From contig NZ_JAQGLA010000076.1 in assembly GCF_027853915.1 (NCBI RefSeq), forward strand, positions 1 to 36,032: a stretch of DNA of 36,032 bases. Direction: 5' to 3'. Below are positions 8,251 through 15,455 of the stretch, piece by piece. The DNA comes from Saccharopolyspora oryzae (GTDB taxonomy: Bacteria > Actinomycetota > Actinomycetes > Mycobacteriales > Pseudonocardiaceae). A program made the translations under genes and the position numbers. The notes beneath the pieces were generated by a model, which was not told the origin of the DNA, did not search any database, and worked only from the letters and a program-made list of their open reading frames with translations. Every line of letters starts with the position of its first letter. Positions within the stretch are counted from its first letter, which is position 1.

Positions 8251-8268
8251 CAGTTTCAATTGAAACTG
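8251..8268. repeat. 18-bp perfect palindrome, copy 1 of 3
   Basis: CAGTTTCAATTGAAACTG is its own reverse complement. Copy 1 lies in the 269-base gap between the helicase and the SUFU-domain gene, 98 bases before that gene's ATG, and is preceded by GGATCG. Identical copies are at 11088 and 11129. Its AT-rich core stands out from the surrounding high-GC DNA. Confidence 0.95.
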
Positions 8269-8366
8269 TGGTTCGACCACCGCAACGGGTGACCGCTGAT
8301 CGGGCCCGGGCGCACGAGAGGAAGACGGGTGCGAGCGAGCACCGCAAGCAGGACACTGGAGATCGG

Positions 8367-8960
8367 ATGACCACCGAGCAGGAACGCACCGCGCTGGGCG
8401 GGGCGCACCGGTTCATCGGACTCGCGGAGAACCTCGAACGCCACGCCGGGACCCCCACCGCGGCCGAACCCCCGAACGTCCAAGGCCGGAACCGCGGCTA
8501 CGGACTGGTCTTCTTCCAACTCGAGCAGTACCACCTGACCACCGTGATCAGCAGCGGGCTGCGCTTCCAGCCGCTCGGCGCCGAACCGGCCCAGGAACTG
8601 GCCTGCACGGTCTACAAGGAGCAGGCCGAAGCGGCGAAGCACCTGGTCGACCTCACCGCCGAGGTGCTGGTGCAGCAGCGCACCTACCTGGTGCCCGACC
8701 AGATCGTGCCGAACGAGGAACCGCTGCTGCCGGGCACCGAGTTCCACGGCGTGCTGGCCAGCGGCCACCCGATGTTCCCGCCGGAGTTCACCAGGTTCAC
8801 CGACCCGGACGGCATCGAGCAGCTCCAGGTCTTCACGCTGCTCCCGGTGACCCTCGGCGAGCTGAACTACATCCTCGACAACGGGGTGACGGCCCTGCGC
8901 CAGCAGTGGGCCCGCTTCGAAGTCGACGTCTTCGACCTCGGCCGCCCCAGCGTCGCCTGA
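8367..8960 (+). CDS. SUFU-domain protein 1
   Basis: A 197-residue soluble protein with the look of bacterial suppressor-of-fused (SUFU) domain proteins: an N-terminal helix (HRFIGLAENLERHAG), RGYGLVFFQLEQYHLTTVISSGLRFQPL, QELACTVYKEQ, and the ending QVFTLLPVTLGELNYILDNG then RFEVDVFDLGRP. Biochemical function of bacterial SUFU proteins is mostly unknown; some occur as immunity proteins or near toxins, but no toxin gene is adjacent. It has a paralogue in this window at 19976-20533 that shares the QELVCT, LVPIT and final D-x-x-RP features. ATG at 8367 has GGAG five bases upstream. An 18-bp palindrome lies 98 bases upstream. Family assignment is by pattern recall. Confidence 0.75.
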   Translation: MTTEQERTALGGAHRFIGLAENLERHAGTPTAAEPPNVQGRNRGYGLVFFQLEQYHLTTVISSGLRFQPLGAEPAQELACTVYKEQAEAAKHLVDLTAEVLVQQRTYLVPDQIVPNEEPLLPGTEFHGVLASGHPMFPPEFTRFTDPDGIEQLQVFTLLPVTLGELNYILDNGVTALRQQWARFEVDVFDLGRPSVA

Positions 8961-9003
8961 GCCTTGGCGCGCCGCGGCGGCGGGCTGCTGAAAGGATCGG
9001 GGC

Positions 9004-9990
9004 ATGGATCCTGCGACGATCGAGCTGGCGGAACTGGATGCGGTGCGGGTTTACGCGTTGCCGATGCGCAACAAGTTCCGCGGGGTCACGGTCCGGCGCG
9101 GGGTTCTGCTCAGCGGCCCTGCCGGGTGGGGCGAGTTCTGCCCGTTCGAGGACTACGACGACGCCCAGGCGGTGCCGTGGCTGAAGGCCGCCCTGGAGGC
9201 GTGCAGCGAGCCCTGGCCCGAGCCGGTGCGCACGAGCATTCCGGTGAACTGCACCGTTCCGGCGGTGGGCGCGGACAAGGCGTACGCGATCGTCGCGGCG
9301 TCCGGGTGCCGCACGGCGAAGGTCAAGGTCGCCGAGCCCGGGCAGGATCCCGGCGAGGACGTCGAGCGGGTTGCCGCCGTGCGCGACGCGCTGGGTCCGG
9401 GCGGCGCGATCCGGGTGGACGCGAACGCGGCTTGGGACGTCGACGCGGCGGTCCCCCGGATCCGCGAGCTGGACCGGGCCGCCGGGGGTTTGGAGTACGC
9501 CGAGCAGCCTTGCCCGTCGGTGGAGGAGCTCGCCGCGGTCCGGCGCCAGGTCGACGTGCGCATCGCCGCTGACGAGAGCATCCGCCGGGCGGAGGATCCG
9601 CTGCGGGTCGCGGTGGCCGGGGCCGCGGACGTGGCGATCATCAAGGCGACGCCGTTGGGCGGGGTGCGCCAAGCGCTGCGCGTGGCCGAGGCGTGCGGGC
9701 TCCCGTGCGTGGTGTCCTCAGCGGTGGAGACGAGCATCGGACTCGCCGCGCAGTTGGCCCTGGCCGGGGCGCTGCCGGAACTCCCGTTCGCCTGCGGGCT
9801 GGGCACGATGGCGCTGCTCGACGGCGATGTCGTCGCCGACTCCCTGCTCCCGGTGGACGGGCACCTCCCGGTGCTCCGCCGCCCGCCGGAACCGGACCCG
9901 GCCCTGGTCGCAGCGGCGACCCCCACGGCCGACGTCCAGCACTACTGGCTCGAACGCCTCGCCCGCGTCAACGCCCTCACCCGCGCCTGA
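9004..9990 (+). CDS. menC: o-Succinylbenzoate synthase
   Basis: MenC dehydrates SHCHC to o-succinylbenzoate in menaquinone synthesis. The 328-residue protein is an enolase-superfamily member with the catalytic and metal residues in order: K106-V-K108 (general acid/base), D139 (VDAN), E167 (AEQPC), D190 (AADES) and K214 (IIKATPLGG). The N-terminal capping region contains the FRGVTVRRG and GWGEFCPF motifs usual for actinobacterial MenC. It is 43 bases from the SUFU gene. No other men gene lies in the window, so the pathway is split or continues elsewhere. The alternative within the superfamily is a dipeptide epimerase, but NCTVPAV and the overall length favour MenC. Confidence 0.9.
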   Translation: MDPATIELAELDAVRVYALPMRNKFRGVTVRRGVLLSGPAGWGEFCPFEDYDDAQAVPWLKAALEACSEPWPEPVRTSIPVNCTVPAVGADKAYAIVAASGCRTAKVKVAEPGQDPGEDVERVAAVRDALGPGGAIRVDANAAWDVDAAVPRIRELDRAAGGLEYAEQPCPSVEELAAVRRQVDVRIAADESIRRAEDPLRVAVAGAADVAIIKATPLGGVRQALRVAEACGLPCVVSSAVETSIGLAAQLALAGALPELPFACGLGTMALLDGDVVADSLLPVDGHLPVLRRPPEPDPALVAAATPTADVQHYWLERLARVNALTRA

Positions 9991-10026
9991 ACCACGTTTC
10001 CGCAGGTAGCCAAGGCCCTTCCTGCG

Positions 10027-10093
10027 ACCGTCACCCGGGTCTGAACGACGCGGCCGGGCGAAGATCTCGCGAGATCAGCACCCGGGTGACGGT
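10027..10093. terminator. Cruciform-like bidirectional terminator between menC and the coxG-like gene
   Basis: ACCGTCACCCGGGT (10027-10040) and ACCCGGGTGACGGT (10080-10093) are perfect 14-base inverted repeats. The 39 bases between them contain a second perfect palindrome, GATCTCGCGAGATC (10063-10076). The structure lies between two convergent genes and ends six bases before the coxG-like stop codon, fitting a shared terminator. Confidence 0.65.
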
Positions 10094-10098
10094 AGAGG

Positions 10099-10881
10099 TC
10101 AGGCGCGACGGCGACGACGACGGCGGATGAGACGGAAGATCACGCCCAGGGCCACGACGGCGATCGCGGCCGGGGCGAGGCGCTTGAGGACCGGGGCCCC
10201 GGCCGTGCCGAGGAGGTCGATCGCCTCGTTGTCCGGCACGGCGGTCGCCTTGACGCCGGCCGCCTTCGGCGCCGGCTCCTCCGCGCCCTCGCCTGCCGGC
10301 GTGACCCGCCAGCTCGGCTTCTCCGCGCCTGCGGCGCGCGCCTCGCCGCCGGCCGCTGCCGCGGGCTTCGCCTCCGCGGGCTTCGCCGCTGCGGCTTCGC
10401 CGGCCGCTTCGGGCTTCCCGGCTGCCGCCGGTGCACCCTCCTCGGTGAGCTGCTCCGCCAGGTTGGCCGCGAACTGGTTCAGGATCTTGCCGCCGACCTC
10501 GGAGATCAGGCCGCGGCCCAGCTGCGCGGGCTTGCCGGTGACCTTGAGGTCGGTGTCGACGGTGACCGCGGTGCTGTCGCCCTCGGACTTGAGGACCGCG
10601 GCGACGGTCGCGGCGGCGGTGCCGCTGCCGCGGGAGTCCTTGCCGCTGGCGTCGATGACCACGCGGCGGGCTTCCTCGTCGACCTCCTTGAAGGTGCCCT
10701 TCCCCTTGTAGAGCAGGGTGACCGGGCCGAGCTTGACCTTCACCGAGCCGGAGAACTCGTTGCCCTCGGCCTTGGTGAGCGTGGCGCCGGGCATGCACGG
10801 TGCGACCCGCTCCGGGTCGAGCAGCGCCTGCCAGGCCACCTCGACCGGCACCGGAACGCTGAACTGGTGCTGCATCTGCAC
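10099..10881 (-). CDS. CoxG-like SRPBCC protein with C-terminal membrane anchor
   Basis: CoxG proteins are thought to recruit or assist aerobic CO dehydrogenase-type enzymes at the membrane. The 260-residue product has an SRPBCC lipid-binding-like domain (about 1-150: FSVPVPVEVAWQALLDPERVAPCMPGA, then GSVKVKLGP and the GRGLISEVGGKILNQFAANL helix), a long Ala/Glu/Lys/Pro linker (about 155-225), and a final hydrophobic segment ending in an Arg-rich stretch (RLIRRRRRRRA). GTG at 10881 is chosen because AGGAGGA is six bases upstream; ATG at 10875 is the alternative. It follows the coxSLM-like genes in the same direction but after 338 bases holding two palindromes, so it may have its own promoter. 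Confidence 0.85.
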   Translation of the reverse strand: MQMQHQFSVPVPVEVAWQALLDPERVAPCMPGATLTKAEGNEFSGSVKVKLGPVTLLYKGKGTFKEVDEEARRVVIDASGKDSRGSGTAAATVAAVLKSEGDSTAVTVDTDLKVTGKPAQLGRGLISEVGGKILNQFAANLAEQLTEEGAPAAAGKPEAAGEAAAAKPAEAKPAAAAGGEARAAGAEKPSWRVTPAGEGAEEPAPKAAGVKATAVPDNEAIDLLGTAGAPVLKRLAPAAIAVVALGVIFRLIRRRRRRRA

Positions 10882-11087
10882 GGGGAGTCCTCCTGGTTCG
10901 AACGAACTCGGCCCGGTGGATCGGGCCGCACTACTGCTGAGGCTGCGCCTACCAGCTTCCCAGCCCCGACGCCTGACGGATACCCCATTCGGATCATTGA
11001 GAGGCATCCGGCGCACCGCCGAACGCCGAAACAACCCCCACCACCGGCCGTCCCCAACTCCACCCGACCGGGCGACCCGGTGGACCG

Positions 11088-11105
11088 CAGTTTCAATTGA
11101 AACTG
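11088..11105. repeat. 18-bp perfect palindrome, copy 2 of 3
   Basis: CAGTTTCAATTGAAACTG again; here the symmetry extends two more bases on each side (CG before, CG after), giving 22 bp. It is 24 bases from copy 3 (41 bases start to start, near four helical turns), both in the gap upstream of the coxG-like gene. Confidence 0.95.
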
Positions 11106-11128
11106 CGTATCCCAGGCACAACGGATCA

Positions 11129-11146
11129 CAGTTTCAATTGAAACTG
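11129..11146. repeat. 18-bp perfect palindrome, copy 3 of 3
   Basis: CAGTTTCAATTGAAACTG, preceded by GGATCA and followed by CGG. The GGAYC-like left flank is shared with copies 1 and 2, so the conserved unit is slightly longer than the palindrome. Confidence 0.95.
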
Positions 11147-11219
11147 CGGAACCACGGCACCCAGGCGGGTGACGAGCTCTGGCCGCGGCTCCGGGGAGCC
11201 GCGGCCAGAGGGGGTTGCG

Positions 11220-12074
11220 TCAGCCGCCTGCGGCGGCGAGGACCGCTCTGCCGGTGAGGACTTCCGCGAGGTGCTCGCGGTAGTCGACGTCGGCGCTGGC
11301 GTCGGCCGTCGGGCTGGTGCCCTCCGCCGCGTGGCGGGCCGCTTCGCGGATGGCTTCCGCCGTCGCGGGCCCGCCGACCAGGGCCTGTTCGACCCCGGTC
11401 GCTCGGATCGGCGTCGGGCCCATGTTGGTCAGGCCGATGCGGGCTTCGGCGATGCGGCCCTCGGCGACCCGCACCGCTGCCGCCACGCCGACGATGGACC
11501 ACGCCTGCGCGACCCGGTTGAACTTCTCGTAGTGCGCGCGCCAGCCGGTCCACTTCGGCATCCGCACCTCGACCAGCAGTTCGCCGGGCTCCAGCGCGGT
11601 GGTGAAGTAGTCGACGAAGAACTCCGCCGCGGGGACGGTGCGCCGCCCGGACGGGCCGACCAGCACCATCGACGCGTCCAGCGCCAGCGCCGGGGCCGGC
11701 AGGTCACCGGCCGGGTCGGCGTGGGCGAGGGATCCGCCGAAGGTGCCGCGGTGGCGGACCTGCGGGTCGGCGACCGTGCGGGTGGCCAGCGCGATCAGCT
11801 CGGCGTGCTGCTGCACCAGCGGATCCCGCAGCACGTCGTGGTGGGTCGTCATCGCGCCGATCACCAGCGAGTCGCCGTCCTCGCGGATGCCGCGCAGCTC
11901 CTCGATGCGGTTGAGGTCGACCAGCAGTTGCGGGTCGGCCAGCCGCATCCGCAGCACCGGCAGCAGGCTCTGCCCACCGGCCAGCACCTTGGCGTCGTCG
12001 CCGAGCTCGGCGAGCGCGGTCACCGCTTCCTCCACTGTGGAGGGTGCGAGGTATTCGAACTGGGCGGGGATCAC
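11220..12074 (-). CDS. Molybdenum hydroxylase FAD-binding medium subunit (CoxM-like)
   Basis: This 284-residue subunit passes electrons between the [2Fe-2S] clusters of the small subunit and an external acceptor through FAD. It has the PCMH-type FAD motifs AGGQSLLP (32-39) and TFGGSLAHADPAGDLP (111-126), followed by the CO dehydrogenase flavoprotein C-terminal domain (KFNRVAQAWSIVGVAAAV, then TNMGPTPIRA). GTG at 12074 has GGAGG about seven bases upstream and overlaps the large-subunit stop by four bases (GTGA), so translation is coupled. It is the third of the coxS-L-M-like trio. Substrate depends on the large subunit. Confidence 0.94.
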   Translation of the reverse strand: MIPAQFEYLAPSTVEEAVTALAELGDDAKVLAGGQSLLPVLRMRLADPQLLVDLNRIEELRGIREDGDSLVIGAMTTHHDVLRDPLVQQHAELIALATRTVADPQVRHRGTFGGSLAHADPAGDLPAPALALDASMVLVGPSGRRTVPAAEFFVDYFTTALEPGELLVEVRMPKWTGWRAHYEKFNRVAQAWSIVGVAAAVRVAEGRIAEARIGLTNMGPTPIRATGVEQALVGGPATAEAIREAARHAAEGTSPTADASADVDYREHLAEVLTGRAVLAAAGG

Positions 12075-14503
12075 CGGGCACCTCCCTGGGGGTTCGTCGA
12101 ACCGAGTCCGCCACCGGCTTCCGGTGCGGTGACACCGCTTTCGCGCGCACCGGTGATGGCGCGCCACACCCGCTGCGGCGAGCACGGCATCTCCACGTCG
12201 GAGACGCCCATCGGCCGCAGCGCGTCGACCACCGCGTTCACCACCGCGGGTGTCGAGGCGATGGTGCCCGCCTCGCCGACTCCCTTGACCCCCAACGCGT
12301 TCGACGTCGCGCGGGTTTCGGTGCGGTCGGTGGTGAACTCCGGCAGGTCGGCCGCCGACGGCACCAGGTAGTCGGCCAGCGTGCCGGTGGTGAGGGTGCC
12401 GGTCTCGTCGTACACGGCCTCCTCGAACAGCGCCTGCGCGATGCCCTGCGCCAGCCCGCCGTGCACCTGGCCTTCCACGATCAGCGGGTTGATCACGGCG
12501 CCGATGTCGTCCACGCAGACGTACTCGCGGATCTTCACCTGCCCGGTCTCGGTGTCCACCTCCGCCGCGCACAGGTGGGTTCCGTGCGGGAAGGAGAAGT
12601 TCTCCGGGTCGAAGGTGGCGTCGGCGTCGAGGTTCGGCTCCACGCCGTCGGGCAGGTCGTGCGCGGCGAACGCGGCCAGTGCGACCTCGCCGAGCGCTGT
12701 GCCGCGGTCGGTGCCGCGGACGCCGAAGCGACCGGAGGTGAACTCCACGTCGTCCTCGCTGCACTCCAGCATGTGCGCGGCGATCTTCTTGGCCTTCTCC
12801 ACGACCTTGTCGGCCGCCGCCACCACCGCCATGCCGCCGACCGCGAGCGACCGGGAACCGTAGGTGTCCAGGCCCTTCGGCGAGATCTGGGTGTCGCCGT
12901 GCAGCACCTCGACGTCCTCGAACGGCACGCCCAGCCGGTCGGCCACGATCTGGCTCCACGCCGTCTCGTGCCCCTGCCCGTGCGGGGAGGTCCCGGTGAC
13001 GACCTCGACCTTCCCGGTCGGCAGCACGCGGATCGAGGCGTGCTCCCAACCTCCGGCGCCGTAGGACAGCGAACCCAGCACCCGCGACGGGGCCAGCCCG
13101 CACATCTCGGTGAACGTCGAGATGCCGATGCCCAGCTGCACCGGGTCGCCGGTGCGCCGCCGCTCCTCCTGCTCCGCGCGCAGCGCCTGGTAGCCGAACA
13201 GCTCCACCGCCTTGTCGGTGGCGGCCTCGTAGTTGCCGGAGTCGTAGGTCAGCCCGGCGACCGTGTCGTACGGGAACTCCTCGTGCGCGATCCAGTTCTT
13301 GCGCCGCACCTCCATCGGATCCACGCCGAGCTCGGCGGCGAGCTCGTCCATCATCCGCTCGATGGCGAACGTCGCCTCCGGACGACCAGCACCGCGATAG
13401 GCGTCGGTCGGCGTCTTGTTGGTGAACACGTTGGTGCAGCTGAAGTGGTAGGCGGGGATCTTGTAGATCGAGTTGAACATGAACGCGCCGAGGATCGGGA
13501 TGCCCGGCGTGACCAGGCGCAGGTAGGCGCCCATGTCGGCGAGCAGCTCGACCTTCAGCCCGGTGATCCGGCCGTCGCGGGTGGCCGACATCGACAGCTT
13601 CTGGATCTGGTCGCGGCCGTGGTGCCCGGAAACCATGGTCTCGGAACGGGATTCGGTCCACTTCACCGGTTTTCCGAGCTTGCGGGCCAGCACGAAGGCG
13701 ATGAACTCCTCCGGCGTCACCTGCAGCTTGCCGCCGAACCCGCCGCCCACGTCCGGGGCGATGACCCGGATCTTCTGCTCCGGCACGCCCAGCGACATGG
13801 CCAGCATCAGCCGCAGGATGTGCGGCACCTGGGTGGCCGACCACATGGTGATCTGCTCACCGGTCGGGTCGACGACCACCGAGCGCGGCTCCATGAACGC
13901 CGGGATCAGCCGCTGCTGCCGGAAGGTCCGCTCGACGCGCACCTCCGAGCTGCGCAGCGCCTCCTCGACGTCACCACCGGTTCCGGCTTCCGCCGAGTCG
14001 AAGGTCCAGGTGGCGTTGCGGTTGGTGCCGAGGTCTTCGTGCACCAGCGGGGAATCCGCCTGCAGCGCGGCTTCCATGTCCAGCACCACCGGCAGGTCGT
14101 CGTAGTCGACGTCGATGGCGTCCAGCGCGTCGCGCGCCTCGGCGGGGCTGCGGGCCGCGACGACCGCCACCGCCTCCCCGGCGAAGCGCACCTCGTCGAC
14201 CGCCATCGGCGGGGCCGGCGGGGCCTTCATGTCCTCGGTGATCGGCCACGCGCACGGCAGGCTGCCCTGCTCGTCGGCGATGTCCCGGCCGGTGAACACC
14301 GCGGTCACGCCGGACATCTGCCGGGCCGCGTCGGTGTCGATCGACCTGATCCGGGCGTGCGCGACGGGGCTGCGCAGGATCGCCAGGTGCAGGGTGCCTG
14401 CGGGGTTGAGGTTGTCGGTCCAGCGAGTGCGGCCGGTGATCAGCCGCGCGTCCTCCTTGCGCTTGCGAGCGCGCCCCAGTTCGGGTTCCAGGACCGAGGT
14501 CAT
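12071..14503 (-). CDS. Molybdenum hydroxylase large subunit, form II CoxL-like
   Basis: The 810-residue catalytic subunit binds the molybdenum-pterin cytosine dinucleotide cofactor and hydroxylates an unknown substrate. Visible motifs: an N-terminal alpha/beta domain, GGGFGGK (253-259), AYRGAGR (368-374) and the active-site VKGVGEAG with E744. Genuine form I CO dehydrogenases carry AYRCSFR with a copper-binding cysteine in this loop; AYRGAGR is the form II signature, and no Cys is in the loop. CO oxidation is therefore unlikely, and an aldehyde, purine or other aromatic substrate more likely. Start ATG 14503 overlaps the small-subunit stop by four bases. Length is usual for the family (about 770-810). 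Confidence 0.95.
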   Translation of the reverse strand: MTSVLEPELGRARKRKEDARLITGRTRWTDNLNPAGTLHLAILRSPVAHARIRSIDTDAARQMSGVTAVFTGRDIADEQGSLPCAWPITEDMKAPPAPPMAVDEVRFAGEAVAVVAARSPAEARDALDAIDVDYDDLPVVLDMEAALQADSPLVHEDLGTNRNATWTFDSAEAGTGGDVEEALRSSEVRVERTFRQQRLIPAFMEPRSVVVDPTGEQITMWSATQVPHILRLMLAMSLGVPEQKIRVIAPDVGGGFGGKLQVTPEEFIAFVLARKLGKPVKWTESRSETMVSGHHGRDQIQKLSMSATRDGRITGLKVELLADMGAYLRLVTPGIPILGAFMFNSIYKIPAYHFSCTNVFTNKTPTDAYRGAGRPEATFAIERMMDELAAELGVDPMEVRRKNWIAHEEFPYDTVAGLTYDSGNYEAATDKAVELFGYQALRAEQEERRRTGDPVQLGIGISTFTEMCGLAPSRVLGSLSYGAGGWEHASIRVLPTGKVEVVTGTSPHGQGHETAWSQIVADRLGVPFEDVEVLHGDTQISPKGLDTYGSRSLAVGGMAVVAAADKVVEKAKKIAAHMLECSEDDVEFTSGRFGVRGTDRGTALGEVALAAFAAHDLPDGVEPNLDADATFDPENFSFPHGTHLCAAEVDTETGQVKIREYVCVDDIGAVINPLIVEGQVHGGLAQGIAQALFEEAVYDETGTLTTGTLADYLVPSAADLPEFTTDRTETRATSNALGVKGVGEAGTIASTPAVVNAVVDALRPMGVSDVEMPCSPQRVWRAITGARESGVTAPEAGGGLGSTNPQGGAR

Positions 14504-15066
14504 GACTGCCGTCCTCCCGTCACCTTCGGCTGGACGTCGGCGTCGGCGGGTGTTCGCGGCGCCGGGGTGTCCTCGGTGTGCTCGGCCTCCGGCCCGGCGC
14601 CCGGCTGCATGCGCTGCGCGGCGTCGGACACGGCGCGGACGATGTTCTGGTAGCCGGTGCAGCGGCAGAGGTTGCCCTCCATGCCCTCCCGGATCTGCTG
14701 GTCGTCGGGGTCGCGGACCTCGGCGAGCAGGTCGAGCGCCTGCATGATCATGCCCGGGGTGCAGAACCCGCACTGCAGGGCGTGGTTGTCGTGGAAGGCC
14801 TCCTGCAGCGGGTGCAGCTTGCCGTCCTGGGCGAGGCCCTCGATGGTGGTCACGTCGTGCCCATCGGCCTGCACCGCGAGGACGGAGCAGGACTTCACGC
14901 TGTGGCCGTCCAGGTGGACGGTGCACGCGCCGCAGTTGCTGGTGTCGCAACCGACGACTGTGCCCACCTTGCCTAGTCGTTCGCGGAGGTACTGGACGAG
15001 CAGCATGCGCGGCTCGACCTCGTCGGTGTACTTGGAGCCGTCGACGTTGACGGTGATGCGCGGCAT
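14500..15066 (-). CDS. Molybdenum hydroxylase [2Fe-2S] small subunit (CoxS-like)
   Basis: A 188-residue iron-sulfur protein with two [2Fe-2S] clusters: plant-ferredoxin-type cysteines C40, C45, C48 and C60 (GCDTSNCGAC, SC) and the helical-domain cysteines C99, C102, C134 and C136 (CGFC, CRC). All eight ligands are intact. The C-terminal tail beyond residue 153 is about 35 residues of Pro, Ala, Glu and Asp longer than usual small subunits and looks disordered. ATG at 15066 is preceded by GAGGAGG at about eight bases. Its 389-base upstream gap contains repeat hairpins and a small divergent reading frame. Confidence 0.95.
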   Translation of the reverse strand: MPRITVNVDGSKYTDEVEPRMLLVQYLRERLGKVGTVVGCDTSNCGACTVHLDGHSVKSCSVLAVQADGHDVTTIEGLAQDGKLHPLQEAFHDNHALQCGFCTPGMIMQALDLLAEVRDPDDQQIREGMEGNLCRCTGYQNIVRAVSDAAQRMQPGAGPEAEHTEDTPAPRTPADADVQPKVTGGRQS

Positions 15067-15217
15067 TTGGGCGGCCTCCTCGGGAGGGACTGGCCCGCGG
15101 TGCGCGGACGGTCGGGAACAAGGACTACTCCGCCTGGGTGACGGGAGTCACACCGGTAGAGCCTGCTACGCCACACGGACCCGAGCAAGCGCGCAAAAGA
15201 ATGGAGGTGAGATCGCA

Positions 15218-15337
15218 ATGCGTGATCGGCACCGGCCGTTCGCGGCAACCGCGCCGGCAGCGGGATCACTGTCCGTTCCCCCGGCCTGGCGACTGGTTCC
15301 GCAGGTCATGGCCCGTGAGCACTTTCCGGTGCCATAG
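15218..15337 (+). CDS. Possible 39-residue peptide with strong ribosome binding site, divergent from coxS-like gene
   Basis: ATG at 15218 is preceded by GGAGGTGA, a near-perfect match to the anti-Shine-Dalgarno, seven bases away, which is unusual for chance in an intergenic region. The frame runs 39 codons to a TAG at 15335, which sits in the CATA loop of the hairpin 15311-15358. The peptide (MRDRHRPFAATAPAAGSL at the start, VMAREHFPVP at the end) is basic, has no membrane segment and matches no family I know. Its last ten codons come from the repeat hairpin; the second hairpin encodes ARAREHFGSS-stop in the equivalent frame. It could be a leader peptide, a small protein, or chance beside a repeat. 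Confidence 0.35.
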   Translation: MRDRHRPFAATAPAAGSLSVPPAWRLVPQVMAREHFPVP

Positions 15338-15358
15338 CACCACGAAGTACTCACGGGC
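15311..15358. repeat. Stem-loop repeat, copy A
   Basis: GCCCGTGAGCACTTT (15311-15325) faces AAGTACTCACGGGC (15345-15358) with one mismatch, and an inner stem GGTGC/GCACC closes a CATA loop. It shares its left arm, flank (GCAGGTCA) and loop bases with copy B, 83 bases on. Confidence 0.85.
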
Positions 15359-15393
15359 ACTCACCAGGCGAAACAGTTCCTCGGCAGGTCAGA

Positions 15394-15441
15394 GCCCGTG
15401 AGCACTTTGGGTCGTCATAGCAACCCAAAGTGCTCACGGGC
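15394..15441. repeat. Stem-loop repeat, copy B
   Basis: GCCCGTGAGCACTTTGGGT (15394-15412) and its exact complement (15423-15441) form a 19-bp perfect stem around a ten-base loop. It lies 14 bases past the xdhC stop and so can also terminate xdhC transcription. The two copies look like a dispersed palindromic element; compensating changes in the upper stems suggest selection for structure. Confidence 0.9.
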
Positions 15442-15455
15442 CTTGAGCAGGCCGA

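Larger units (their letters stand above)
10882..11219. other. Gene-free gap between coxM-like and coxG-like genes
   Basis: 338 bases with no convincing gene. It holds two copies of the 18-bp palindrome (11088 and 11129), the AGGAGGA of the coxG-like gene (10888-10894), and near the coxM-like stop a GC-rich inverted repeat (GCCGCGGCTCC and GGAGCCGCGGCC, about 11181-11206) that can act as its terminator. A coxG promoter is expected here, but no convincing -35/-10 pair was seen. Confidence 0.6.
15067..15455. other. Gap between xdhC and the coxS-like gene
   Basis: 389 bases holding two related stem-loops (15311-15358, 15394-15441), a 39-codon plus-strand reading frame (15218-15337), and GTGACGGGAGTCAC (15138-15151), a short dyad about 70 bases upstream of the coxS-like start that could be an operator. 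A separate coxS promoter is plausible, because hairpins lie between xdhC and coxS. Confidence 0.55.

Noticed and set aside
8251..11146. CRISPR array from the 18-bp palindromes
   Set aside because: Only three copies, two of them with a 23-base gap and one 2.8 kb away, no cas genes, and the unit is a full palindrome.
12071..14503. Genuine CO dehydrogenase (form I)
   Set aside because: AYRGAGR stands in place of AYRCSFR, so the copper-binding Cys is missing.
12044..14653. An 869-codon plus-strand frame over the large hydroxylase subunit
   Set aside because: Mirror of the real gene's third-position bias; no recognisable domain.
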